Assembly (NCBI GenBank): GCA_903859155.1
Contig: CAIOLO010000037.1
Coordinates: 62,001-126,000, forward strand
Reading direction: 5' to 3'
DNA length: 64,000 nucleotides
Source: an uncultured beta proteobacterium
GTDB lineage: Bacteria; Pseudomonadota; Gammaproteobacteria; Burkholderiales; SG8-39
Shown: piece by piece, positions 1 through 8,640 of the stretch
How positions within the stretch are numbered: position 1 is the first letter of the stretch
Layout of the letters: the number at the start of each line of letters is the position of its first letter
Position numbers and translations under genes: made by a program
The notes under the pieces: model-generated
The model's database searches: none
What the model saw: only the letters and a program-made list of their open reading frames with translations
What the model was told of the DNA's origin: nothing

Positions 1-3
1 GAA

Positions 4-1305
4 ATGAAGCGCGGTTTCTACACCATCATGGCGGCGCAGTTTTTCAGTTCGCTTGCGGACAATGCGCTGTTGATTGCCTCTATTGCCCTGCTGATCGAAA
101 TGCAGGGCCCTGCATGGATGACGCCGCTGCTGAAATTCTTTTTCACCGTCTCCTATGTGGTCCTGGCGCCTTTTGTCGGCGCCTTCGCCGATTCACTGCC
201 CAAAGGCAGGGTGATGTTCATCACCAACACCATCAAGGTCGCCGGTTGCGTGATGATGTTCTTTTATACCAGCGCCGGCATGCTGGGGGTCGACCCTGAC
301 ACCTGGGTGTTGATGTCCTACTCGCTGGTGGGATTTGGCGCGGCCGCCTATTCGCCGGCCAAGTACGGCATCCTTACCGAATTGCTGCCGGCGCGGCAAC
401 TGGTGCTGGCCAACGGCTGGATCGAGGGGCTGACCGTGACTTCGATCATCCTGGGAACGGTGCTCGGTGGCGCGCTCATCAGCCCCAAGGTATCGGAGAT
501 GCTGCTTGCCATCGATATCCCGCATTTCGACACCGGCATCGACACCCCCGCCGAGGCGGCAATACCGATCATCGCACTGTCTTATGTCATTGCGGCAGCT
601 TTCAATCTTTTCATACCGGACACCGGGGTGCGCTACGAACAGCAGACCCGCAACCCGATGCGCCAGGTGACTGATTTTGCGCATTGCTTCACCACGCTGT
701 GGAAGGACAAGCTGGGGCAGATATCCCTGGCGATCACGACGCTTTTCTGGGGCGCCGGTGCCACGCTGCAATTCATCGTGCTTGCATGGGCCGACAAGCA
801 CCTCGGCCTGGCGCTGGACAAGGCGGCCATCCTTCAGGGCATGACCGCAGTCGGCGTCGCCGTGGGCGCGATCATCGCGGCGCGCTTTGTCCCGCTGAAG
901 AAATCGCTCAGCGTGCTGCCCGCGGGCGTCGCCATGGGAATGGTGGTCATCGTGATGATTGCGGTGTCCTGGCTGCCGCTGGTCTATGCCTTGCTGATTT
1001 TCATCGGCGCGCTGGCCGGCTTCTTCGTAGTGCCGATGAATGCGCTGCTGCAGCATCGCGGCCATGTACTGCTCTCGGCGGGGCATTCGATCGCCGTGCA
1101 GAACTTTAACGAAAACACTTCGATACTCATCATGCTCGCCCTGTACGCCCTGATGGTAGGCCGGCATATCCACATCAACATCATCATTGTCCTGTTCGGA
1201 CTGTTCATCACCGGCGCGACTTACATGGTTATCCGGCTGCATCAGAGCAATCAGCGCAAAGCCGACTCCCTGCATCTCATCGGGATGGAAAAGCTGCAGG
1301 AATAG
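4..1305 (+). CDS. lplT: Lysophospholipid transporter LplT (MFS family)
   Basis: This 433-residue inner-membrane protein has about 12 hydrophobic segments and an N-terminus (AAQFFSSLADNALLIASIAL, then APFVGAFADSLPKGRVM) that matches the LplT branch of the major facilitator superfamily. Family members flip lysophospholipids into the cytoplasm for re-acylation. In enterobacteria lplT is followed by aas, the acyltransferase; here the next gene is on the other strand and no aas is visible, so the partner must lie elsewhere. The ATG is the fourth base of the window, so the promoter is outside it. The family call is strong; the substrate is inferred from the family. Confidence 0.88.
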   Translation: MKRGFYTIMAAQFFSSLADNALLIASIALLIEMQGPAWMTPLLKFFFTVSYVVLAPFVGAFADSLPKGRVMFITNTIKVAGCVMMFFYTSAGMLGVDPDTWVLMSYSLVGFGAAAYSPAKYGILTELLPARQLVLANGWIEGLTVTSIILGTVLGGALISPKVSEMLLAIDIPHFDTGIDTPAEAAIPIIALSYVIAAAFNLFIPDTGVRYEQQTRNPMRQVTDFAHCFTTLWKDKLGQISLAITTLFWGAGATLQFIVLAWADKHLGLALDKAAILQGMTAVGVAVGAIIAARFVPLKKSLSVLPAGVAMGMVVIVMIAVSWLPLVYALLIFIGALAGFFVVPMNALLQHRGHVLLSAGHSIAVQNFNENTSILIMLALYALMVGRHIHINIIIVLFGLFITGATYMVIRLHQSNQRKADSLHLIGMEKLQE

Positions 1306-1405
1306 CGCCTGCCTGAATCCGCCGCTCGCCAAAGCCGGGGGATGACGCTGTGCAGGCCGCGGCCCGCCGGCACCGAATACCTCAGTGGCCGCTGGCAGCC
1401 AGGCG

Positions 1406-1903
1406 TTACAGGACTATCGGCTTGTCTGGCAGCTCATTGGGATTGTCGCCGGTGGCGGGGAAATGCCGTGCCAGCAGATCGCTGATGGCGCAGATACCGT
1501 CGGCGGAGCCGCTCGCGAAATTCCCGGTGGCGAACTGCGAGCGCATCCGCTCGCAGATGCTCTCCCACTTCTGATTGCCCACCTGTGCCTGTATGCCGCG
1601 ATCGGCAAGTATCTCCACGGCGCGATCGGCGAGCAGAATGTAAATCAGCACACCGCTGTTGTGTTCCGTATCCCAGACACGCAGGGCGCCAAACAGTTCC
1701 ACGGCCCGCTCGCGTGAGCGTTGCCCGCGCACCAGCCGCCCAATCGGCAGGCCGCCTTCGACAACGAAGCGCAACTCGCCGACGTGGCGCTGTTCCTGCT
1801 CGCCGATGGCATTTTCAATTGCCGCGAGCACGCGCTGCGGAAACTGCCGCCACCGCAGCCAGTCGGCCGCAAACACATGCCTGAGCCAGCGGGTCGTGCC
1901 CAT
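1406..1903 (-). CDS. TPM-domain protein (short, YgcG/TPM_phosphatase-like)
   Basis: The reading frame is open further upstream, but the ATG at 1903 is the sensible start: it lies one base after the stop of the preceding TPM gene (TGA-C-ATG). This gives 165 residues beginning MGTTRWLRHVF. The sequence contains a degenerate TPM fold (AIENAIGEQEQRHVGELRFVVEG, split here by family reading, then VLIYILLADRAVEILADRGI). Family members pair with LemA and a longer TPM protein in many Proteobacteria; the molecular role is not established. It is the third gene of a lemA-TPM-TPM operon. No signal peptide is obvious. The call is secure at the family level only. Confidence 0.75.
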   Translation of the reverse strand: MGTTRWLRHVFAADWLRWRQFPQRVLAAIENAIGEQEQRHVGELRFVVEGGLPIGRLVRGQRSRERAVELFGALRVWDTEHNSGVLIYILLADRAVEILADRGIQAQVGNQKWESICERMRSQFATGNFASGSADGICAISDLLARHFPATGDNPNELPDKPIVL

Positions 1904-1904
1904 G

Positions 1905-2765
1905 TCACCAGCGCCCCGAGGCGCCACCGCCCCCGAAACCGCCACCACCACCGCCAAATCCGCCCCCGGAACTGCCGCCTCCCCAGCCGCCGCCACCGCT
2001 AAAATGCCGGCCAGCCGAGCCCCCGCCGAACAGCGCGAAGAGGAATCCGACCAACGCACCCACCAGCCCGGCCAGCAGGGAACCCAGAATCCACCATGCG
2101 GCCACGCCGAATCCGGCGCCGGCCATCGCCGCTCCCGGCAATTTGCCGAAAACGCTCATCAGCACGCTGCCGACCCCGGCTGCAATGATCAAGGGAATGA
2201 ACAAATCCTCGATGCCGGACGAACTCGCACCGGTGTGACCAAAGGCCGGTGCCGGCAATTGCTCTCCTTCGATGAGTTTCATCAGTGCCGCACTGCCCTC
2301 GCGTATGCCGCCGGCAAAATCGCCGCTGCGAAAACGCGGCGCGATGGTTTCGCTGATCACGCGCTTGGCAATGGCATCGGGAATCGCCCCCTCCAGTCCG
2401 TAGCCGACTTCCAGGCGCAAGGTGCGGTCTTCTGTTGCCACGACCAGAATCACGCCATCATCGACTTTCGCCCGGCCGATCTTCCAGGACTCGGCAACGC
2501 GCAGGGAATACTGTTCAATCGATTCTGGCCTGGTGGTACCTACCAGGAGCACGGCAATCTGGCTGCCGCGGCGCTGCGCGAACGCCCGCAGACCGGCATC
2601 GATGCTGCTCAGATCCTGGGCCGACAGCGCTCCGGTGCGATCCACGACCGCACCGGTGAGCGGCGGAACCGGCAGTGCATCGGCCGCCGCGACAAATCCC
2701 GCCGTGGAAAATATCAAAGCCGCCGCGATGGCCAGTCCAGGCAGGCCGAAGCGGCGGGCCAACAC
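1905..2765 (-). CDS. TPM-domain membrane protein, YgcG family
   Basis: The 286-residue product starts with a signal peptide (LPGLAIAAALIFSTAGFVAAADA), followed by a TPM domain at about residues 38-165 (GAVVDRTGALSAQDLSSID, VDDGVILVVATEDRTLRLEV). It ends with one or two membrane helices and a very glycine-rich tail (GGGGWGGGSSGGGFGGGGGG), all typical of YgcG-type proteins. These are usually encoded beside lemA, as here: its start lies three bases after the lemA stop. The periplasmic TPM domain suggests a cell-envelope role, but the activity of this family is unsettled. Confidence 0.85.
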   Translation of the reverse strand: MLARRFGLPGLAIAAALIFSTAGFVAAADALPVPPLTGAVVDRTGALSAQDLSSIDAGLRAFAQRRGSQIAVLLVGTTRPESIEQYSLRVAESWKIGRAKVDDGVILVVATEDRTLRLEVGYGLEGAIPDAIAKRVISETIAPRFRSGDFAGGIREGSAALMKLIEGEQLPAPAFGHTGASSSGIEDLFIPLIIAAGVGSVLMSVFGKLPGAAMAGAGFGVAAWWILGSLLAGLVGALVGFLFALFGGGSAGRHFSGGGGWGGGSSGGGFGGGGGGFGGGGASGRW

Positions 2766-2768
2766 GGC

Positions 2769-3428
2769 TTACTTCCCGGTGGCGGGCGCGACAGGCGTTG
2801 CCGGCGCCGCGGGTGCAGCACTTGCGGGCGTTGCCGCCGCCTTGTCGAAACTCACCGCCGGCGGTCTGGCGATCGCCTGCTCGTTCTCGACGCTGAAATT
2901 AGCCTTGGTCTGGTAGCTGAACATCATCGCGGTCAGGTTGACCGGAAACTGCCGGACCAGCACGTTATATTGCTGCACCGATTTGATGAAGCGGTTGCGG
3001 GCGACGGCAATGCGATTCTCGGTCCCCTCGAGTTGCGCCTGCAGGTCACGGAAATTCTGGTCCGATTTCAATATCGGATAATTTTCCGTCACCACCAGCA
3101 GCCGCGACAGCGCGCTCGACATCGATGCCTGCGCGTCCTGGAAACGCTTGAAGGCCTCCGGATCATTGACCAGTTCCGGCGTCGCCTGGATGCTGCCCAC
3201 GCGCGAACGCGCCTCCACCACGGCGCTCAGAACCTGCTGTTCCTGCGCCGCGAATCCCTTCACGGTACTGACCAGGTTGGGCACCAGATCGGCGCGCCGC
3301 TGATACTGGTTGAGAACCTCCGACCACGCCGATTTGACGGCCTCGTCCTGGCTCTGGATGTCGTTGTAGCCGCAACCGCCCAGCATCAGGACAGCCACGC
3401 CCAGCAGAAACGCCTTTATCGCACGCAT
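2769..3428 (-). CDS. lemA: LemA family lipoprotein
   Basis: The chosen ATG at 3428 gives 219 residues with a lipoprotein signal (AFLLGVAVLMLGGCGYND) whose lipobox is LGGC. The mature part shows the LemA core (DEAVKSAWSEVLNQYQRRAD, LVPNLVSTVKGFAAQEQ) and long helices. The C-terminus is Ala/Pro rich (TPASAAPAAPATPVAPATGK), an unusual low-complexity extension. LemA proteins are envelope helical-bundle proteins of unclear function. This gene is first in a three-gene operon with two TPM-domain proteins, the most common LemA context. Longer upstream frames would run into the uracil-DNA glycosylase gene and were not used. Confidence 0.9.
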   Translation of the reverse strand: MRAIKAFLLGVAVLMLGGCGYNDIQSQDEAVKSAWSEVLNQYQRRADLVPNLVSTVKGFAAQEQQVLSAVVEARSRVGSIQATPELVNDPEAFKRFQDAQASMSSALSRLLVVTENYPILKSDQNFRDLQAQLEGTENRIAVARNRFIKSVQQYNVLVRQFPVNLTAMMFSYQTKANFSVENEQAIARPPAVSFDKAAATPASAAPAAPATPVAPATGK

Positions 3429-3537
3429 GCACACACCCCCTTTCAAACCGAGTATCAGCAATATGGGGCCGACGCCGCGAAAATACAAGGACGCAAAGGC
3501 ACTGGAGAAGGTCCAATCTGGCAAGGGGCGATGGGGG

Positions 3538-4368
3538 TTACGGGGGAAGAGGGGACTCCCTCTTCCCCGGTTCTGAAGCTTTCCAGGTTGTAGATGTCGC
3601 CCGCGCAAAACACAGGTCTTCCCAGGCTTTGGCCTTCTCGGGCAGGCTGCGCAGCAGATAGGCCGGATGATAGGTGACGATGGTCGGCACGCCCTGATAT
3701 CGGTACAACTTGCCGCGCATGCTGGCAATGCTGGCATCCGAATTGAGCAGCGCCTGCGCGGCAAAGCGCCCCATGGCCAGTATCAGCCTGGGCTGCATCA
3801 GTTGAATCTGGCGCGCCAGCAAGGGCCCGCACTGGGCGACCTCACCTGCTTCCGGATTGCGATTGCCCGGCGGGCGGCACTTGAGCACATTGGCGATATA
3901 TACATTCTTGCCGCGCACCAGGTCGATCGCGGCAAGCATGTTGTCGAGCAGCTTTCCTGCCTGGCCGACAAAAGGTTCGCCGCGCGCGTCCTCTTCCGCC
4001 CCAGGCGCCTCGCCCACGATCAGCCAGTCGGCCGACTCGTCGCCGACGCCGAACACCGTCTGGGTTCGCGATTTGCACAGGCCGCAGGCGCTACAGGATT
4101 TCACTTCCGCCCTGAGTTCCTCCAGTGTCAGGCGCGCGATGCGCGCGACGCGCTCCTCGGCAACGCCCGCTGCGGCCGGCTCCGGCGTGGCCTCGCGCGT
4201 CACTACGTGCGCCGGCGACGCCCCGGGCGCCGCAACGCGCGCCGCGCGCCCCGCCTCCGCTACCGAGGCCACACTGAGTGGGCTCGCCGCGGGGGCGACC
4301 TCGCGCGCTCGCAGGCGCCACAGCGGTGCCAGGCCCATCTCGCCGAGATATTCCAGGCGGCGGTTCAC
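3538..4368 (-). CDS. Uracil-DNA glycosylase, family 4 type (Fe-S)
   Basis: The product removes uracil from DNA in base-excision repair. The C-terminal two thirds shows the family 4/5 pattern: paired cysteines in SCSACGLC, the active-site stretch VGEAPGAEEDARGEPFVGQA, LKCRPPGNRNP with a third cluster cysteine, and the TYHPAYLLR histidine motif. A GTG at 4368 gives 276 residues and overlaps the rimI stop by four bases (GTGA), which supports coupling in a tsaB-rimI-udg operon. Residues of about 20-90 are an Ala/Pro/Glu-rich linker, common in betaproteobacterial homologues. The family call is firm; the exact start is inferred. Confidence 0.88.
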   Translation of the reverse strand: MNRRLEYLGEMGLAPLWRLRAREVAPAASPLSVASVAEAGRAARVAAPGASPAHVVTREATPEPAAAGVAEERVARIARLTLEELRAEVKSCSACGLCKSRTQTVFGVGDESADWLIVGEAPGAEEDARGEPFVGQAGKLLDNMLAAIDLVRGKNVYIANVLKCRPPGNRNPEAGEVAQCGPLLARQIQLMQPRLILAMGRFAAQALLNSDASIASMRGKLYRYQGVPTIVTYHPAYLLRSLPEKAKAWEDLCFARATSTTWKASEPGKRESPLPP

Positions 4369-4826
4369 AAATCGAGCGCCAGGACCAGCGCGTCTTCGCG
4401 ACCGACGGCCGCGGGATAATAGTCCCGCCGTATGCCGAGCTGCCGGAAACCATAATTGGCGTACAGCCGCCGACCGGCGTGGTTCGAGGGGCGCACCTCG
4501 AGAATGATTTTTCCGGATTTTGCCGCGCGCGCATCGGCAATGAGAAACTCGAGCATGCGCGTGCCGTACCCCTGGCGCTGGTAATGGCCGGCAATGCTCA
4601 GGTTGAGCAGATGCACCTCGTCGGAAGCATTCATGAGCACCGCATAACCCACCAGGTCCTGCGCGCCTTGACATAGCCAGCAGGTATATCCGGCACGCAG
4701 TGAATCGAGAAAATTGCCCTGCGTCCAGGGGAATTCGTAAATGCGCTCTTCAATTGCGGCCACCGCGGCGAGGTCCTCCTCGCGCATCAACTGATAAGCA
4801 GTCCGGGTCTGCGGCAACGCACTCAT
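4365..4826 (-). CDS. rimI: Ribosomal protein S18 alanine N-acetyltransferase
   Basis: This 153-residue GNAT acetyltransferase carries the acetyl-CoA loop YQRQGYGTRMLEFL and the RimI signature EVRPSNHAGRRLYANYGFRQ. Family members acetylate the N-terminus of ribosomal protein S18. It lies between tsaB and the uracil-DNA glycosylase, overlapping tsaB by an ATGA. The tsaB-rimI pairing is a widely conserved arrangement and supports the specific name over a generic GNAT call. Confidence 0.92.
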   Translation of the reverse strand: MSALPQTRTAYQLMREEDLAAVAAIEERIYEFPWTQGNFLDSLRAGYTCWLCQGAQDLVGYAVLMNASDEVHLLNLSIAGHYQRQGYGTRMLEFLIADARAAKSGKIILEVRPSNHAGRRLYANYGFRQLGIRRDYYPAAVGREDALVLALDL

Positions 4827-5497
4827 CGGCGTTCACTGGTCTTCAAGGCGACTTTGTCGCGCAAGTATATCGGCAACGCCATCGCTGCGGGCTTGCCTTC
4901 ACCGCGCTCGAAGCGCGGCAGCGCCAGACGCAGGATCGCGGCAGCCGTCGGAAACAGGTCGGCGCGGACTCCAACGAGCCTGTCGCCCAGCCGCGCGCCG
5001 AGCGCGGCCGCATAGGCCTGAAATCCCGAGCCGCAGCCCACCCAGCCCGGCCCCTCGACCAGCGGCAGCATTGCCGGCGCGCACAGGCCCGGCGCACACA
5101 CCTCCTGCCAACCATCGCCTTGCCTGCGGTAGGCCGCGTGATAGACCTCGCTCATGCGCGCATCCAGGCAGACCAGGACCTGGTCGTCGCCGGCTTCTTC
5201 CGCAACCGCCAGCAGCGTGCCGATTCCCAGCACCGGCACGTCGCGCGCAAATGCCAGCCCCTGCGTCATGCCGCAGGCAATGCGCAAACCGGTAAAAGCC
5301 CCCGGGCCCTCGCCGTAGGCGATGCCCTGCAGCTGCGCGAAGCTCAGGTCCGCCTCGCGCATCAGGTCCGCGAGTTCATCAAGGGCCATTTCGGCATGAC
5401 GCTGCTCGGCCAGGATGTGGCGCGACACGACCCTGCCGCCTTTTGCCACGGCAAGCGAGCAGTAGGAAGTGGAGGTCTCGATGGCGATGAGATTCAT
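4823..5497 (-). CDS. tsaB: tRNA threonylcarbamoyladenosine biosynthesis protein TsaB
   Basis: TsaB is the scaffold of the TsaBDE complex that installs t6A37 on ANN-decoding tRNAs. The true start is the internal ATG giving MNLIAIETSTSYCSLAVAKG, the conserved beginning of the family, for 224 residues. YGEGPGAFTGLRIACGMTQG is the typical second motif, and the actin-like fold lacks the metal ligands of TsaD, as expected. It opens an operon with rimI and a uracil-DNA glycosylase. The divergent gene at 5713 leaves about 215 bases for both promoters; no clear promoter was picked there. Confidence 0.92.
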   Translation of the reverse strand: MNLIAIETSTSYCSLAVAKGGRVVSRHILAEQRHAEMALDELADLMREADLSFAQLQGIAYGEGPGAFTGLRIACGMTQGLAFARDVPVLGIGTLLAVAEEAGDDQVLVCLDARMSEVYHAAYRRQGDGWQEVCAPGLCAPAMLPLVEGPGWVGCGSGFQAYAAALGARLGDRLVGVRADLFPTAAAILRLALPRFERGEGKPAAMALPIYLRDKVALKTSERR

Positions 5498-5712
5498 CGC
5501 AGAAGCCTGCCGGCCGATTCCGTATTCGAACCGATCCCCGGGCGATGGCGGCATGACACCGCGATGGCCGGGCCGAAGTGCGGATGGCGAAAAATGTCGG
5601 CAGCGTGATTCATTTCAGTGGCATCAAAGGCTGAACGCCGATTCTATCCGGCTTGACGTGCCCTGCCCCCGTCTTCATGATGGCGCGTTTAGCGCAAAGG
5701 ACATTACCTTCC

Positions 5713-6768
5713 ATGGCAAAGCATCGAATCGCGGTCATCGCCGGCGACGGCATCGGCAGGGAAGTCATGCCCGAGGGTCTGCGAGTCATGGAGGCGGCGG
5801 GCCGCAAATTCGGTATCGAGTTCGAGTGGCAGGAATTTCCGTGGAGCTGCGAATACCGCACCCGGCATGGCCGCATGATGCCCGAGGATGCGCTCGACAC
5901 GCTGCGCGCTTTCGAAGCGATTTATTTTGGCGCCTGCGGCTTTCCCGGCGTTCCCGATCACGTTTCGCTCTGGGAAATGCTGATTCCCATGCGGCGCGCC
6001 TTCGATCTGTACGTGAACCTGCGCCCGGTTCGCCTGATGCCCGGCATCGAGCCGCCGGTGCGCAACCGCAAGCCCGGCGATATCGATTTCTGGGTGGTGC
6101 GGGAAAATACCGAAGGCGAGTACTCGGCGGTGGGCGGCCGCAGCTATGAAGGAACCGAGCGCGAAATCGTGTTCCAGGAGTCGATCTTCACCCGTCACGG
6201 CACCGACCGCATCCTGCGCTGGGCGTTCGAACTGGCGCGCAGCCGTCCGAAAAAACACCTGACTTCGGCGACAAAATCGAACGGCATCGCCATCACCATG
6301 CCCTACTGGGACGAACGCGTGGCGGCGATGGCGGCGCAATACCCGGACGTGCGCGTCGATCAATATCACATCGACATCCTCACCGCGCATTTTGTGCAGC
6401 ACCCGGACTGGTTCGATGTGGTGGTGGGATCGAACCTGTTCGGCGACATCCTGTCCGACCTCGGCCCCGCGGTCACCGGCACCATCGGCATCGCGCCATC
6501 GGCCAACATCAATCCCTCGCGCGAAACCCCTTCGCTGTTCGAACCGGTACACGGTTCGGCGCCGGACATTGCGGGAAAGAACATCGCCAATCCCGTCGGC
6601 CAGATATGGTCCGGCGCGTTGATGCTCGAGCACCTGGGCTACAAGCCGGCCGGTGACGCCGTGGTGCGCGCAATCGAGACAGTGCTCGAGCGCGGGCCGC
6701 GCACGCGCGACATCGGCGGCAACGCCTCCACGCAGGAGATGGGCAAGGCCATCGCGGCCGCCCTTTGA
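5713..6768 (+). CDS. Tartrate/D-malate dehydrogenase (isocitrate/isopropylmalate dehydrogenase family)
   Basis: This 351-residue NAD-dependent beta-decarboxylating dehydrogenase starts MAKHRIAVIAGDGIGREVMP. It has the family signatures VRENTEGEYSAVGG, TSATKSNGI (catalytic Lys region) and SNLFGDILSDLGPAVTGTIG (metal-binding Asp cluster). PRRAFDLYVNLRPVRL-like and NWFD-like sections favour the tartrate dehydrogenase/DmlA subgroup over LeuB, and no leuCD is nearby. It probably oxidises D-malate, tartrate or a related hydroxy-diacid. It is followed after ten bases by a TauE permease and then a Bug binding protein, a plausible organic-acid utilisation unit. The substrate is inferred. Confidence 0.85.
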   Translation: MAKHRIAVIAGDGIGREVMPEGLRVMEAAGRKFGIEFEWQEFPWSCEYRTRHGRMMPEDALDTLRAFEAIYFGACGFPGVPDHVSLWEMLIPMRRAFDLYVNLRPVRLMPGIEPPVRNRKPGDIDFWVVRENTEGEYSAVGGRSYEGTEREIVFQESIFTRHGTDRILRWAFELARSRPKKHLTSATKSNGIAITMPYWDERVAAMAAQYPDVRVDQYHIDILTAHFVQHPDWFDVVVGSNLFGDILSDLGPAVTGTIGIAPSANINPSRETPSLFEPVHGSAPDIAGKNIANPVGQIWSGALMLEHLGYKPAGDAVVRAIETVLERGPRTRDIGGNASTQEMGKAIAAAL

Positions 6769-6778
6769 AGCACGCTCA

Positions 6779-7519
6779 ATGATCGAAAACCCCTGGTTTT
6801 ACGCGGTGGCCATACCCGCGGTGGTCCTCACCGGCATTTCCAAGGCGGGGCTGGGAATCGCCGGGGGCATCGCGGTTCCCATGCTTGCCCTGGCGATATC
6901 GCCGATCCAGGCCGCGGCCGTCATGCTGCCGATTCTGCTGGTCATGGACGTTATCAGCGTCTACCTGTACCGGCGCGAATGGAGCCGCGAGCATATGCGC
7001 ATCATCCTGCCCGCCGGCGTGGTGGGCACTGCCATCGGATGGGCCACCTTCAGCATGCTGGATGAGCATTCGCTGCGCGTGTTGCTGGGGCTCATTGCCA
7101 TCGGCTTTGTCACCCAGAGCCTGATCAGCAAGATGCCGCCCGACCCGACACCGCGCTTCGCCAAGGGATTCTTCTGGGGCACCGTCTCCGGCGTGACCAG
7201 CTTCGTCGCGCACTCGGGCGGACCGCCTCTGTATGTCTATCTGCTGCCGCTGCGCCTGCCCAAGGCGGTGCACGTGGGCACCACCGTGATTTTCTTCGCC
7301 GTGGTCAATACGCTGAAAATCATCCCTTATTTCTACCTGGGACTGTTCGACCGGACCAACCTCACCACCGCGGCGGCACTGCTGCCGGTGATACCCGCAG
7401 GCATCGTGCTGGGCATCTGGATCCAGCGCAAGCTCACCACCACGTGGTTTTTCCGTGTCGCCTACATCCTGCTCCTGTTGACCGGCACCAAGCTTCTTTA
7501 CGATGGCCTGATGCATTAG
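6779..7519 (+). CDS. TauE/SafE family anion exporter
   Basis: The ATG at 6779 gives 246 residues with about eight membrane segments and the TauE/SafE repeats: GISKAGLGIAGGIAVPMLAL near the N-terminus and FFWGTVSGVTSFVAHSGGPP in the middle. Members export sulfite, sulfoacetate and other organic anions across the inner membrane. It lies ten bases after the tartrate-type dehydrogenase and 34 before a Bug protein, so it may move an acid product of that pathway. The substrate cannot be read from the sequence. Confidence 0.85.
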   Translation: MIENPWFYAVAIPAVVLTGISKAGLGIAGGIAVPMLALAISPIQAAAVMLPILLVMDVISVYLYRREWSREHMRIILPAGVVGTAIGWATFSMLDEHSLRVLLGLIAIGFVTQSLISKMPPDPTPRFAKGFFWGTVSGVTSFVAHSGGPPLYVYLLPLRLPKAVHVGTTVIFFAVVNTLKIIPYFYLGLFDRTNLTTAAALLPVIPAGIVLGIWIQRKLTTTWFFRVAYILLLLTGTKLLYDGLMH

Positions 7520-7553
7520 CCCCCATCCCCAGGACTGAAGAAAAGGAACGGCC

Positions 7554-8534
7554 ATGACCCGGCTTTCTGCAATTGCAATAACGCTGCTGGCTGCGAACCT
7601 CTACGCGGCGCCCGGAACCGCGCTCGCTCAGGAGCGCTTCCCCGTAAAACCGGTGAGAATGATCGTTTCAGTCGCTGCCGGCTCCCCGACCGATGTGGTG
7701 CTGCGCATGGCCGGACAGGAACTGCTGCCGCGCCTGGGGCAGCCGCTGATCATGGACAACCGGCCGGGCGGCGCGGTCACCGTGGGCGCCGAAGTGTGCG
7801 CCAGGGCGGCGCCGGACGGCTATACGTACTGCGCGGTCACCAACGCGACCATGTCGATCAACCCGCATATCTATTCGAAGCTGGGCTACGATCCGGAGCG
7901 TGACTTCAAGGCGGTGACACCGCTGTGGTACCTGATACAGGGCCTGATCGCCAGCGGAACGCTGCCTGCGAAGAACGGCAGGGAACTGCGCGAGATCGCC
8001 AGCGCACGGCCGGATGCACTCAATTTCGGCACGCTGGGGATAGGCACCGGCGGCGATGTCTACCGGCAATGGCTGAACGAGCAATGGAAGACCAACATCG
8101 CCGGCATCCCTTACAAGGGGGCCAACCTGATCATGAATGCGCTGATCTCCGGGGAAATCCAGTTGAGCCGGATTGCCCTGGGCTCCATCGGCGGTCAGTT
8201 GAAGGCCGACCGGATAAAACTGCTGGCGATTTTCAGTTCAAAGCGCTCGCGCCTGTTTCCCGAAGTGCCGACGGTCGCCGAGGTGGGACTGGATGGATTC
8301 ACCGAGAAGGTCTGGTGGGGTCTGCTCGCGCCCGCAGGCTCGCCCGACCCCATGGTCAGAAGGATCAATGCGGAATTCAGCCGGCTGCTGCGCGACCCCA
8401 AATTTGTCGAATACCTCGATAGCCAGCTGCTCGAGCCCGCGGTCATGACGCCAGAGGAGTTTGCCGCATTTCTCAAGGAGGACAGGGAAAATGCGGGCGC
8501 CATGGTCAAACGCTTCAACGTGCCCCGCCAGTAA
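7554..8534 (+). CDS. Bug-family (TctC-like) periplasmic binding protein 1
   Basis: This 326-residue secreted protein has a signal peptide (AIAITLLAANLYAAPGTALAQ) followed by the Bug hallmark FPVKPVRMIVSVAAGSPTD, GQPLIMDNRPGG and ARAAPDGYTY. Bug proteins bind carboxylates or similar small ligands with two water-mediated loops. They work with TctAB membrane proteins or as orphan receptors. No tctA or tctB is in this window. Its place behind the dehydrogenase and TauE genes suggests an organic-acid ligand. It probably ends that operon; the next gene is convergent. Confidence 0.9.
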   Translation: MTRLSAIAITLLAANLYAAPGTALAQERFPVKPVRMIVSVAAGSPTDVVLRMAGQELLPRLGQPLIMDNRPGGAVTVGAEVCARAAPDGYTYCAVTNATMSINPHIYSKLGYDPERDFKAVTPLWYLIQGLIASGTLPAKNGRELREIASARPDALNFGTLGIGTGGDVYRQWLNEQWKTNIAGIPYKGANLIMNALISGEIQLSRIALGSIGGQLKADRIKLLAIFSSKRSRLFPEVPTVAEVGLDGFTEKVWWGLLAPAGSPDPMVRRINAEFSRLLRDPKFVEYLDSQLLEPAVMTPEEFAAFLKEDRENAGAMVKRFNVPRQ

Positions 8535-8640
8535 CCGCGCTTACCCGCAGGTGCGCGTGCCGCGCCCGCGCACCCCTTGCCTGCTGCTCTCTCCCCGCCC
8601 GCGTCAAGTACCGCAACTCCATCCGGGCTGGAACGCCGCG

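Noticed and set aside
1659-3593. 644-residue open frame on the plus strand
   Set aside because: It is antisense to the TPM and lemA genes; its Arg/Gln/Ala-rich composition is typical of a shadow frame in GC-rich DNA.
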